Shown: positions 5,680 through 13,342, counted from the stretch's first letter. The stretch: 14,038 bases of DNA from Deltaproteobacteria bacterium (GCA_016218905.1 JACRCS010000444.1:1-14038); one strand, 5' to 3'. Made by a program: numbers and translations. Notes: a model not told the origin generated them from the sequence alone.

Positions 5680-8600
5680 TCAGGAGAACAGGAGGTGCTT
5701 GCGCCGCAGGAAGCGCAGCACCGCGCGGTTCCAGTGGACCGTGATCCGGTGCCTCCCCCCGTGCTCCTCCACGAACCCCTGGGCCGCCAGGTAGTTCAGG
5801 GTCGCCTCACAGACGTAGCGGGGGTAGCGGAGCACCCGGGCGGCCTCCTCCAGGGTCAGGTTCTCGTGGGTCACTACGGCGGCGAGGAGGAAGCGGGACT
5901 GCTCGTGGAGCGTCTCGAGCTCGTCGGCCGAGGGTGCTGCGAAGAGCCGGACCCGTACCACGTTGCCAGCGTCGGGTACGAGCGAGCGCAGCCAGAAGTG
6001 GACTGCGACGCGGGGGCTTCCGTCGGCGTAATCCCAGAGGAGCCGCCGGTACCGCTCCCCGGTCCGGATCACCTCGCTCATGAACTCGGTGCCGTCCATC
6101 CGGTCGATCACCAAGTCTTCGTAGGAGGCCCGGAACCCCGCCTCGGTCATCCGGTGGTCAATCAGCTCTCCGATCGCCTCCTCGGGCCAGGGGGCAAGCT
6201 GCAGCAACGCGCGAAACAGGTTGCGGCTTCGATAGACGCTCTCCAGGTGCTCCCACGCATACTTGGAGAAGGCGCACACCCAGAAGAGCCGCCCCCAAGT
6301 CCGGGCGACGATCTCGGTGAACGCCTCGTACCCCTGAACCCCGTCGGGTGCCCGGAGCAGGAGGTTCTGGCCGTGATCGAGAAGGACGACCCGTGCCGGC
6401 GCCTCCTGGGCGGCGGCCACGAGGTCGTCCACGGTGTCGGGTTCGCCGAGCCCCAGCGCTCGGGCCAAAACGAGGCAAACGGCTCTCGTGGTGGTGGCGC
6501 GCTCCTCCAGCGTCACCCGGACGGCCGACCCATTCCCCTCGCGGCGCTCGAGCTCGTCGAGCCACGAGGTCTTGCCGACCCCCCGCTCTCCCACGAGGGC
6601 CACTGCGGCGCCGGCACCTCCCGCCCGCCAGCGGGCCACGCTCGCCCGTACGTCCTCCAGACCCGGGAAGTGCGGCACTGAGAGCTCGGGCCGGACCGGA
6701 CCCTCGGCGAAGGCGTCGCGGAGAGCGGGCGCCAGCACGGTCACGTCCACGGTGCCGAGCCCCACGGTCTCGGCCTGCTTCTCGAGGCGGCGGCGGAACA
6801 GGAACGCCAGGGCTCGCCGGGTCTGATCGAAGTGCAACATCGTCTCCTGGCCGTAGAAGACGAATCCGCGAGCCGCTACCGCACCGAAGGCGGCGACGGC
6901 CACGAAGAAGCCGTGGGGTCGGTCCCGGGTGGCTTCCACGGCGCGCGCGATCCGGCCGCTCGGGTACAGCCGCAGGTACGCAGCCGCGATGTCGGCGCGC
7001 CACCGCTGGACCAGCACCAGCCCCAGAGGAAAGGCCCCGACCCAGAAGAAGCGGACCACGATGGTGTACAGATAGCCCCGACCCAACACCTGCTGGGACA
7101 GGACCAGGAGGACGTACACCGCGAAGCCATACCGGCCCACGAGCCGGACCGACCGGAGGATCCGGCGGCTCAGGTCGTCCGACACGGCCCGGCGGGAGCC
7201 GGCGGCAGTCGATACGGCGTGGTGCGCCGTGGCGCTCAGCAAGCGGTACCAAGCAAACCCAAGCGCCAGGGCCCTGGCCACCTCGACCTCGGGCACGCCC
7301 CGCGCGCCGAGCAGGTGGAAGAAGACATAGAGGAAGGCGAGCAGGCCCGCGTCACCGGCCACGGCGGCGGCGAGGCGAAGCCAGCGGTCGGCCAGGAGGC
7401 TCAGGTTCCGATTCGTCACCCGGGAAACCACCGCCCCCCGCAGCACCCGGAGCCACACTCGGTAGCGACGCCGTGCCAGGAGTGTCACCCCGATCAGGGC
7501 CAGGAGCTGCACCGCAGCCCAGCTGGCTCTTCCCACGGCGAAGAGGTCTCGAACCTTTCCACGCAGCGAATCCCACACCTCGACCCGACTCCGGGGATAC
7601 CAACGAGCCATGAGCACAACGTGCGTGAGCTCTCGTCTCAGCTGTTCGAGCCCCTCCCTCGTCAGCCCCAGCACGAGGCCCCTCTTGGCAGGCGAGAGCC
7701 GGGGGATCAGGTCGATCCGCAGCTGGTTCGCAATCTCCACGGCCCGGACCAGGGCCGAGGCCTCTCGCCGGCGGGTGTCTCGCTCGGTGGCCTGGAACTG
7801 GACCGCCTCGCGGCGCACGGCCTCAACGGAGGCCAGGAGGTCGGCCCGCTCCGGGAGGCCCTGGAAGCGCGGGCTCTCCAGATCGAGCGCCGGCGTGAAG
7901 GGCACGAGCCGGCTCGGTGCCTCGAGGCGGTCAAGGGCCTCGGCCAGGCGCCGCCGATTCTCCACCAGGAGCGACACCACCTCGTCGTAGAGGCCGTCGG
8001 CGGCCTCGGCCGTGAGGCCCGGGGCCTTGGCGCGGCGCTCGAGCTCCTCGTCCTTTCGAAGCACGGCGGCCGCCTCATCGCCGCTGCGCTGGGCCTGGAC
8101 TGCAAGCTCCGAACCGAGGCTCGCCAGGAGGCCCCGCGCTGCCTCGACCCGCGCCCGCTCGGTCGCAAGGTCCTTGGCTGCGGCCGTGGCCGCCAGGCGG
8201 GCCTGCTCCAGCGCTGCCTGACGGGCCCCCTCGGCCCTCCGGGCCGCCGCCTCGGCCGCGGCCCGGGCCTCGGCGGCAGCCTGCTGTTCGGCCGCGATCC
8301 GCAGGCGCCGCTGATCGCTCTCCACGAGGGCGGCGCGTTCCTCGGGCGCCTTGGAAAGAAAGGCGAGTCGAAGCCGTGCGCGCTCCAGTCTTAGGGCCAC
8401 GGCCTCGGCCTCCGGGCTCGGCGGCGCGGCGGGCTGCTCCCCCTTGGCTATCCTCTTCGCCTTCTTGGTCTTCCTTGTCTTCTCTCCCTTCTTCCCCTTC
8501 GTCGGGGAAGGGGGCGCCACCGGCCGGGACAGCTCCTGCACCTTCGCTTCGAGGTCGAGGATCTCGGCGCGCAGGGCTGCCTTCCGGGCCTCTACGGCGT

Positions 8601-8865
8601 TCTTGTCCGTGACGTCCACCTCGAACAACGCGGCGACTCCGGACGTTTCAGGCAGGCGCCCGTCCACCAGGGCCTTGAGCGCGTCGGTCTCTTGCCGCAG
8701 GCCTTCCGTGTCCATGGCCGAGGGCACCGGGGCCGATTGGGCCGGGGGCGGGCCGGGCGCGGTGTCCACGGCCACGGCCGGAGTGGTAGGAGCGGCCAGC
8801 CCGAGCGAGGCGGCCAGCAACAGGCCCGGAGCGAAGCGCCGGAGACGGTGGCGACCGGGGCTCAC
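5680..8865 (-). CDS. Large membrane-anchored P-loop ATPase with exported coiled coil and C-terminal winged helix
   Basis: The protein is 1061 residues and I do not recognise a named family. Order of parts: signal peptide (about 1-33, ending AVA); Pro-flanked Lys-rich linker (121-142); long Ala/Glu/Arg coiled coil (about 152-281) and further helices to about 440; about six membrane segments (near 447-464, 498-520, 531-546, 578-594, 600-620, 652-670); a P-loop ATPase with Walker A GERGVGKT (759-766) and Walker B VVLLD (826-830), followed by His instead of the usual Glu; and a C-terminal winged-helix-like region (about 987-1061). The N-terminal half is laid out like the periplasmic and membrane part of large MscK-type channels, but an ATPase replaces the MscS domain. 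The GTG at 8865 overlaps the upstream channel stop (GTGA), has GGGAAGG nearby and begins the signal peptide. Lying between two MscS genes, it may be their energy-dependent regulator (inference). Confidence 0.8.
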   Translation of the reverse strand: MSPGRHRLRRFAPGLLLAASLGLAAPTTPAVAVDTAPGPPPAQSAPVPSAMDTEGLRQETDALKALVDGRLPETSGVAALFEVDVTDKNAVEARKAALRAEILDLEAKVQELSRPVAPPSPTKGKKGEKTRKTKKAKRIAKGEQPAAPPSPEAEAVALRLERARLRLAFLSKAPEERAALVESDQRRLRIAAEQQAAAEARAAAEAAARRAEGARQAALEQARLAATAAAKDLATERARVEAARGLLASLGSELAVQAQRSGDEAAAVLRKDEELERRAKAPGLTAEAADGLYDEVVSLLVENRRRLAEALDRLEAPSRLVPFTPALDLESPRFQGLPERADLLASVEAVRREAVQFQATERDTRRREASALVRAVEIANQLRIDLIPRLSPAKRGLVLGLTREGLEQLRRELTHVVLMARWYPRSRVEVWDSLRGKVRDLFAVGRASWAAVQLLALIGVTLLARRRYRVWLRVLRGAVVSRVTNRNLSLLADRWLRLAAAVAGDAGLLAFLYVFFHLLGARGVPEVEVARALALGFAWYRLLSATAHHAVSTAAGSRRAVSDDLSRRILRSVRLVGRYGFAVYVLLVLSQQVLGRGYLYTIVVRFFWVGAFPLGLVLVQRWRADIAAAYLRLYPSGRIARAVEATRDRPHGFFVAVAAFGAVAARGFVFYGQETMLHFDQTRRALAFLFRRRLEKQAETVGLGTVDVTVLAPALRDAFAEGPVRPELSVPHFPGLEDVRASVARWRAGGAGAAVALVGERGVGKTSWLDELERREGNGSAVRVTLEERATTTRAVCLVLARALGLGEPDTVDDLVAAAQEAPARVVLLDHGQNLLLRAPDGVQGYEAFTEIVARTWGRLFWVCAFSKYAWEHLESVYRSRNLFRALLQLAPWPEEAIGELIDHRMTEAGFRASYEDLVIDRMDGTEFMSEVIRTGERYRRLLWDYADGSPRVAVHFWLRSLVPDAGNVVRVRLFAAPSADELETLHEQSRFLLAAVVTHENLTLEEAARVLRYPRYVCEATLNYLAAQGFVEEHGGRHRITVHWNRAVLRFLRRKHLLFS

Positions 8866-9788
8866 GACGGCGCCTTCCCTTCTTCGGGGCTGCCCCGAAG
8901 ATTCACCGCCAGTGGCGGCGCGGTCGTGAGCTCGAAGGTGGCCGACGCCCACGACACCCGCCCGGCAGTGGCCCCGAAGAGGTCGAGAAGCTTCGTGAAG
9001 ATCTCATCCTTCACCGAGCGCCGGCGCTTGAAGTCCACGACGTAGCGCGCCGTGAACTCGAGCCAGTTGTCGTTTGCGATCAGGGTCACCATGGGCTCGA
9101 TCCTCGCGTCTTCGATCCGGTACTTGCGCACCATCTTCTCCCAGGCCGAGGTGGCGTAAGGCACGTACCCGCCCACCACGGCCCGGACTGCTCGGTCGAT
9201 CAACTCGCGCGCGAGGCCCGGATCGCTGCCGTGCCGCACGGGCACCACCACCTCGTCCCAGAGAAACGGGAAATCGGCCGAGTAGTTGAACACCGGCTCC
9301 TTGAACACGAAGCTGTTCGCCACCCGGACGATCCGGCCGTTGTACTGGTCGCCCCGGACCCATTCGCCGCACTCCATCAGGGTTGTGCGCAGCACGCCGA
9401 TGTCGATTACGTCGCCCCGGATTCCCCCGAGCTGCACCCGGTCGCCCACGTCGTAGAACCCTCCGAAGGCTACGGCCGCCCACCCGGCGACGCTCGCGAT
9501 CACCTCCTGAAGGGCGAACGCGATGCCGGCGCCGGCCACCCCGAGGGCCAGGGTGAGCTGGCGGAGATTAGCGCTGAAGAGGGTGGATGCGAAGACGATT
9601 GCCGCGGCGTAGGTGACGAATCCGACGATCTTCCGGGCGCGATAGCGGGTGTCGACGTTCTGGACGTGGCGCAAGAGCCATCTGCGGGCCAGCCGCGACG
9701 CGATCCAGAGCACGGCCAGGCCCGTCCCCAGGACCATCATTCGGCGCACCGACGGATCCGTGAGCCAACTCTCCAGGTCCACGCTCAC
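8862..9788 (-). CDS. MscS-family mechanosensitive channel (upstream copy)
   Basis: This 308-residue MscS-type channel has helices near 15-36 and 54-72 and a Gly/Ala-rich pore helix at about 77-109 (ALGVAGAGIAFALQEV then GWAAVAFGGFYDVGDRV). The beta domain follows with GIRGDVIDIGVLRTTLMEC (122-140), then GDQYNGRIVRVANSF (146-160) and FKEPVFNYS (162-170), a signature I associate with an MscS subfamily different from the downstream copy. A vestibule-type alpha/beta domain runs to about 290. The GTG at 9788 is chosen because it overlaps the deacetylase stop as GTGA and has an AGGAGGGGAG ribosome-binding site directly upstream; the longer frame adds an Arg/Gly-rich tail with no family resemblance. 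Its own stop overlaps the ATPase start, so three genes are translationally chained. Confidence 0.9.
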   Translation of the reverse strand: MSVDLESWLTDPSVRRMMVLGTGLAVLWIASRLARRWLLRHVQNVDTRYRARKIVGFVTYAAAIVFASTLFSANLRQLTLALGVAGAGIAFALQEVIASVAGWAAVAFGGFYDVGDRVQLGGIRGDVIDIGVLRTTLMECGEWVRGDQYNGRIVRVANSFVFKEPVFNYSADFPFLWDEVVVPVRHGSDPGLARELIDRAVRAVVGGYVPYATSAWEKMVRKYRIEDARIEPMVTLIANDNWLEFTARYVVDFKRRRSVKDEIFTKLLDLFGATAGRVSWASATFELTTAPPLAVNLRGSPEEGKAPS

Positions 9789-11569
9789 GGCTCCCCTCCT
9801 CTCGGCAGAGCGGCCCGCCGCCCCAGGGCACCGAACGTGCCCTCCCACAGCCCTGAGAAGAAGCTGGCTGCGTTGGTTCCCAAGGTCCGGATCCGATAGC
9901 CGCCCTCCTGGCACACCAGGGTCGGAAGCCGCAGGGATCCGATCAGCTTCCCGTTGGCGTGGAAATCTCCGGACGTGAGCCCCCAGGTGCCGGTGGGGTC
10001 TCCCCGCGCGGTGTCGAGCCCCAGCGCCACGACGAGGAAGGAGGGGTCGAACCGTCGGATGCGCCGCAGTGCTTCGGCGAGGGCGTCACGGTACGCGGCT
10101 CCGTCCAGGGTTTCGGGGAGGGGAACGTTCAGGTTGAACCCCTCGCCTTCCCCCTCGCCCCGCTCGTCGGCGAACCCGCTGAAGTAGGGGTAGGCGAAGC
10201 TCGGGTGGCCGTGCAGGGAGACGGTGAAGACGTCGGCGCGCCCGTAGAAGATCCGCTCGGTCCCGTTGCCGTGGTGGGAGTCCACATCGAGCACCGCGAC
10301 CCGGCCCTGGTGACTCAGCCTCTCGGCGGCGATGGCAGTGGCGTTGAAGTAGCAGAATCCGCCGAAGGCGCGACGCTCGGCGTGATGGGAGGGAGGGCGC
10401 ACGAGGGCGTACGCGAGCCTACGGCCCCGGAGCACCTCTCCTGTGGCGGTCAGGGCGCAGTTCACGGCACCTCGGGCCGCCCGATAGGCGTTCGCGTTCA
10501 AGGGGGTGAACGTGTCGATGCAGTAGTAGCCGGCGCGAACCGGGAGCTCCTTCGGGGGCCTCGCCGCGTTGCGGATCGGGAACACATAGGGGTACACCGA
10601 CGGGCCCGCGCCCACCTTCTCGCACACGGTCTTCAGGTACCGGACGAACGCCCGGTCGTGGACCGTCGCGAGCACCTGCTCGGAGAACCTTCGGGGCGCG
10701 AGAGGCTCGAAGAGGCCGGTCTTCTCGATCGCTCTCCGGATCACGGCCACCCGAACCGGCGCCTCGACGTAGCCTCTCTCCCTTACGTGATGGAGCGCGT
10801 GCCCCTCATTGACCGTGAGGGAAATCCGCTGGTCCGACGGCACACCGTGCCCCGTCGGTTCGACCGGCTGCCTCGCCCTCCCATACTTCGGCGCGCGGAG
10901 CCGGACCGGGTCGTCCGTGAACGACGAAACGACGCGTTCGACATACTCGGGCGGACACACGCCCACGTACTTGCACTCCAGGATCGCCCGGACGATCTCC
11001 CGGGCCCGGCTCCGGCGCAAGGGCTGCCCGAGGTCGAGCCCGTCCAAGACCAGCAGCGGCGGGCAGTCGTCCCCGGGCCAGAGGGGCGTCTCGTAGGCCG
11101 TTCCGATCACCGGCCGGGCACCGAAGGCCTCGTAAAACCGGAGCCTGGCCGCGTTTTGGCGCAGCAGAGCGGGATCGCGGCAGAGCGCGGGATCGTCGGG
11201 GAGGCACTCGAAGAACACGCCCTTGGCGCCGAGTTGCCTGGCCCCTTCCCGAAGGCGTTGGAAGAGCGCGCCGCCGACGCCCCCGCCGGTGGCGCCCGGG
11301 GCCGCCGAGAGGAAGTCGAGGTAGCAGAAGGAGAGCTCCGCAAAGTACAGGACCAGGGCGAACCCTCTGACCCTGCCGCGCGCGTTCTCGGCGACGAAGA
11401 GCACCGATCGGAACCGGTGCTTCAGGGGGTCCTGAAGCTGGTCGGGGAGCTTCGCGACCTCCTGTTCGGCAATCAGCGGAAACTGCTGCCGCAGGATCTC
11501 CTGCACCTGGCCGACAGCCTGCTGATCAACGGGCAGCGCGCAGTCGTAGATGCGCCGGATCCGAAACAC
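9785..11569 (-). CDS. GNAT acetyltransferase fused to a class II HDAC-like deacetylase
   Basis: This 594-residue soluble protein has two enzymes in one chain. Residues about 1-165 are GNAT-like, with an acetyl-CoA loop in GATGGGVGGAL (92-102) and a C-terminal RFYEAFGARPV (144-154). Residues about 245-580 are an HDAC/acetylpolyamine amidohydrolase domain: RPPSHHAE (391-398) with the catalytic His pair 395/396, GGFCYFN (403-409), DVDSHHGNG (428-436) with zinc ligands Asp430 and His432, GLDTARGDP (517-525) with zinc ligand Asp519, and EGGY (555-558) with the catalytic Tyr. All catalytic residues are present, so the deacetylase should be active. Possible substrates are acetylated proteins, polyamines or small amines. 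The GTG at 11569 has GAGGAGGAG upstream. It is the first gene of the MscS/ATPase operon and overlaps the next gene by GTGA. Confidence 0.88.
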   Translation of the reverse strand: MFRIRRIYDCALPVDQQAVGQVQEILRQQFPLIAEQEVAKLPDQLQDPLKHRFRSVLFVAENARGRVRGFALVLYFAELSFCYLDFLSAAPGATGGGVGGALFQRLREGARQLGAKGVFFECLPDDPALCRDPALLRQNAARLRFYEAFGARPVIGTAYETPLWPGDDCPPLLVLDGLDLGQPLRRSRAREIVRAILECKYVGVCPPEYVERVVSSFTDDPVRLRAPKYGRARQPVEPTGHGVPSDQRISLTVNEGHALHHVRERGYVEAPVRVAVIRRAIEKTGLFEPLAPRRFSEQVLATVHDRAFVRYLKTVCEKVGAGPSVYPYVFPIRNAARPPKELPVRAGYYCIDTFTPLNANAYRAARGAVNCALTATGEVLRGRRLAYALVRPPSHHAERRAFGGFCYFNATAIAAERLSHQGRVAVLDVDSHHGNGTERIFYGRADVFTVSLHGHPSFAYPYFSGFADERGEGEGEGFNLNVPLPETLDGAAYRDALAEALRRIRRFDPSFLVVALGLDTARGDPTGTWGLTSGDFHANGKLIGSLRLPTLVCQEGGYRIRTLGTNAASFFSGLWEGTFGALGRRAALPRGGEP

Positions 11570-11856
11570 GCAGCTCCTCCTCAGGAATGGGACTCGCCGG
11601 AAGTGTAACCGAAGAGGCGGTTCTCGGCCGAGGCGGAAGCGAAAAGCTCCGGCGAAAGACGCGGTGGGTGACCGAGAGAAAACGAGGGGAAGACCCGGCT
11701 GGGCGGCCGGGCCTCAGGGGTGTCAGGGTCAGAAGCCGTCCCGTCTCCGCGGCGTGAGGTCAAGGCGAACGCCGCGAAGGTACGCCCTGCGAGGACCGGC
11801 GGTCGACGTTGCGGAGGAAGAGGGGCTTCCTGTTGAAAGAGACCTACTGCGCCTCT
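11570..11856. other. Non-coding region before the deacetylase operon
   Basis: This 287-bp gap separates the DUF2934-type gene from the deacetylase operon. A 60-codon minus frame (11763-11581) runs through the terminator-like hairpin and shows no recognisable feature, so it is not called. A possible -10 element TACACT (minus strand, 11607-11602) lies about 33 bases before the GTG start, but no matching -35 hexamer was found. AGGAAG-AGGGG-CTTCCT (11815-11831) is a further weak inverted repeat. Confidence 0.4.
11673..11715 (-). terminator. Candidate intrinsic terminator between the DUF2934-type gene and the deacetylase operon
   Basis: On the minus strand GAGGCCCGGC (11715-11706) pairs with GCCGGGTCTT (11699-11690): a 10-bp stem with two G-U pairs and a 6-nt loop. 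A pyrimidine-rich tail containing TTTT (11682-11679) follows within about 8-17 bases. It lies about 140 bases past the stop of the DUF2934-type gene. This would separate the two transcription units. Confidence 0.5.
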
Positions 11857-12123
11857 TCAGTGGCCGCACCCGGACATCCCCGAGAGCATCCCGTCAATCT
11901 CGGCCTCAGCCTCGCTCCAGTCCTGCTCCGGGGTCCCGGCGCTGGCGCCGCGCCCCAGCGCCCGGTAGTAGGCGGCCTCTTGGCTCATCGAAAGACGCAC
12001 CTCCGGGTCGACGCTGCCGGGACCGGAAGCCGGTGCCGGTTGCGCCGCGCCCTTGCGGGCCCGGGCCCTGCGGACCTCGGTCGGTGCCTTTGACTCCGCC
12101 ACCCTCTTTCTTGCCTGCGGCAT
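11857..12123 (-). CDS. Small DUF2934-type protein
   Basis: The product is 88 residues. A basic, low-complexity N-terminus (RKR and RRARARKG within the first 25 residues, then a Pro/Ala/Gly stretch) precedes a helical segment at about 42-78: VRLSMSQEAAYYRALGRG, then a short loop and QDWSEAEAEID. The aromatic/Ala helix, the RG turn and the DW-x-EAE-x-EI ending match my memory of DUF2934 proteins, whose function is unknown. The C-terminus is SGCGH. A GGAAGG ribosome-binding site lies upstream of the ATG at 12123. It follows an unrecognised short gene and precedes a terminator-like hairpin, so it is probably the last gene of the upstream unit. The basic tail could bind nucleic acid (inference). 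Confidence 0.7.
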   Translation of the reverse strand: MPQARKRVAESKAPTEVRRARARKGAAQPAPASGPGSVDPEVRLSMSQEAAYYRALGRGASAGTPEQDWSEAEAEIDGMLSGMSGCGH

Positions 12124-12211
12124 GTTCCGCCTTCCTCTCTACCCCACCGGGGCCTGTGGCGCCTACCGCCCGCGTCGGCGCGTTGGCTCTTCCCGAAATG
12201 TCGGCAGACGG

Positions 12212-12502
12212 CTACGGTGCGCCGCGACTGCCGTTCTTCGTGTGCCGGCGCCTCGGCGGCTCGTCGACGAGGTGCCTCGCCCGGCGAACGAGTGCGACGA
12301 CCCGGTCGGGCGACGTTGCCAGGATCTCCCCCACTCGTGCCGACCCGCCCTCGCGGCGAACTGCCTCGACGAACTCGCGGAGCGTGGCGGACCCGAGCCC
12401 CAGGCGGCGAAAGACCCGCGCGCCCTCCTCGATCGAGAGCGGCAGTCGTCCGAGGGACGTGTTCTCGCACTCCTTCCGTGCGTCGCCTTGCTCTTCGATC
12501 AT
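12212..12502 (-). CDS. Small hypothetical helical protein
   Basis: I do not recognise this 96-residue product. It is mostly helical by composition, with EEGARVFRRLGLGSATLREFVEAV, then a segment around GEILATSPDRVVALVRRARHLVDE, ending in a basic tail (RRRHTKNGSRGAP). There is no membrane segment or signal peptide. The ATG at 12502 is chosen over a TTG at 12583, because the extra 27 residues are Pro/Arg/Ser-rich and look like translated spacer. The ribosome-binding site (AGAGAGGA, about 11 bases away) is weak and distant. It lies between the TM-helix protein and the DUF2934-type gene on the same strand. It may be a real small protein or a chance open frame in GC-rich DNA. Confidence 0.45.
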   Translation of the reverse strand: MIEEQGDARKECENTSLGRLPLSIEEGARVFRRLGLGSATLREFVEAVRREGGSARVGEILATSPDRVVALVRRARHLVDEPPRRRHTKNGSRGAP

Positions 12503-12637
12503 GCGGCCACCGTCCTCTCTCTCGCTCGTCGGTCTGCCGGGCAGCACTTCTGCACTCAGACTCGACGGGTGCCTGCCTGGCAAGGGGCCGGGCGTCCTTT
12601 CCCTGGCCCGCGGCCTCAGGAGAAGGGCGGCGCCTCG

Positions 12638-13342
12638 TCAGATGTGCGAGAACTCGTCCGGCTTGTCCTCCTTCTCCCCGAGGAACTGCCTCTCCAACAC
12701 CTGTCGCGCCACGCCGCGTCCTCCGAGCCCGAACGCCAGCGCCAAGCCGAGCATGACGGCGCCGAAGGAGATCGCAAACGCCGCGGTGACGATGCTGCTG
12801 GCGATCTGCAGTTGTTCCATGGCCATGGCGAAGGCCAGGATGCCGATCAGGATCTTCACCACGTTGCTGCTCATGCGCGGCGAGGGAAAATTGGCGTTGA
12901 CTGCCGCCAGCAGCACGGCGCGAGAGAGGAAGTTGCCGATCAGGAACCCGACCAGGAGGATCCCCAGCGCCGTGAAGACCCGGGGGAGGTACAGGAAGAA
13001 CTCGGCGATGAGGCGGTTGAAGACGTCCAGCCCCAGCGCGCTCACTCCCGCCATGAGAAAGACCAGGAAGACGAGCCAGAAGACGACCCGCCCCACAAGG
13101 GTCGAGGGCGAGTCCACGATGTCGGCGCGGGTGAGCACCTGGGTGGCGCCGGTCTCGGCGCAGAAGGAGTCGAACCTGGCCACGACCAACGCGCGCCGGA
13201 CGAGGAGCTTCAGGACCCATGCTGCGAGCCAGCCGATCGCGAGGATGACCAGGGCAGCCAACAGTCGGGGCAGGAACTCCATCGTCCCTTGAAAGAACCT
13301 GGACAGCGTAGTCATCATCGTTTCCATGAACGCAGTCTGCAT
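12638..13342 (-). CDS. MscS-like TM-helix membrane protein lacking the cytoplasmic vestibule
   Basis: The product is a 234-residue membrane protein with about five helices (near 22-46, 82-104, 116-140, 158-178 and 182-206). Helices 1 and 3 carry the repeated pattern LPR-x2-x-AL-x-IL-x2-G (FLPRLLAALVILAIGWL at 23-39 and YLPRVFTALGILLVGFL at 118-134), which fits the conserved TM-helix repeat (Pfam TM_helix) of CmpX-like MscS relatives. The last helix ends ALAFGLGGRG (201-210), resembling the end of the MscS pore helix, but only 24 residues follow, so the usual beta and vestibule domains are absent. The ATG at 13342 has GGGAGGTG upstream, and the gene starts 15 bp after the glycosyltransferase stop. 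A role in osmotic adaptation or as a channel partner is inferred. Confidence 0.85.
   Translation of the reverse strand: MQTAFMETMMTTLSRFFQGTMEFLPRLLAALVILAIGWLAAWVLKLLVRRALVVARFDSFCAETGATQVLTRADIVDSPSTLVGRVVFWLVFLVFLMAGVSALGLDVFNRLIAEFFLYLPRVFTALGILLVGFLIGNFLSRAVLLAAVNANFPSPRMSSNVVKILIGILAFAMAMEQLQIASSIVTAAFAISFGAVMLGLALAFGLGGRGVARQVLERQFLGEKEDKPDEFSHI

Noticed and set aside
6832..8394. Plus-strand open frame of 520 codons opposite the large ATPase
   Set aside because: It is antisense to a continuous protein with signal peptide, coiled coil and membrane helices, and shows no domain.
8866..8952. N-terminal extension of the large ATPase from 8952
   Set aside because: The extra residues lie over the end of the channel gene and would bury the signal peptide; the GTG at 8865 gives a normal signal peptide and a GTGA overlap.
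9959..11608. Plus-strand open frame of 549 codons opposite the GNAT-HDAC gene
   Set aside because: It is the mirror of a gene with all HDAC catalytic motifs and has no motif of its own.
11581..11763. 60-codon minus frame just upstream of the deacetylase gene
   Set aside because: It runs through a terminator-like hairpin, has low-complexity Pro/Ser composition and no clear ribosome-binding site.
11550..13292. Long plus-strand open frame of 580 codons, and another of 434 codons at 12053-13357
   Set aside because: Both are antisense to convincing minus-strand genes (the TM-helix protein and the DUF2934-type gene), are very rich in Arg, Pro and Ser or in Glu, His and Gln, and have no recognisable domain. 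Such frames are expected opposite high-GC codons.
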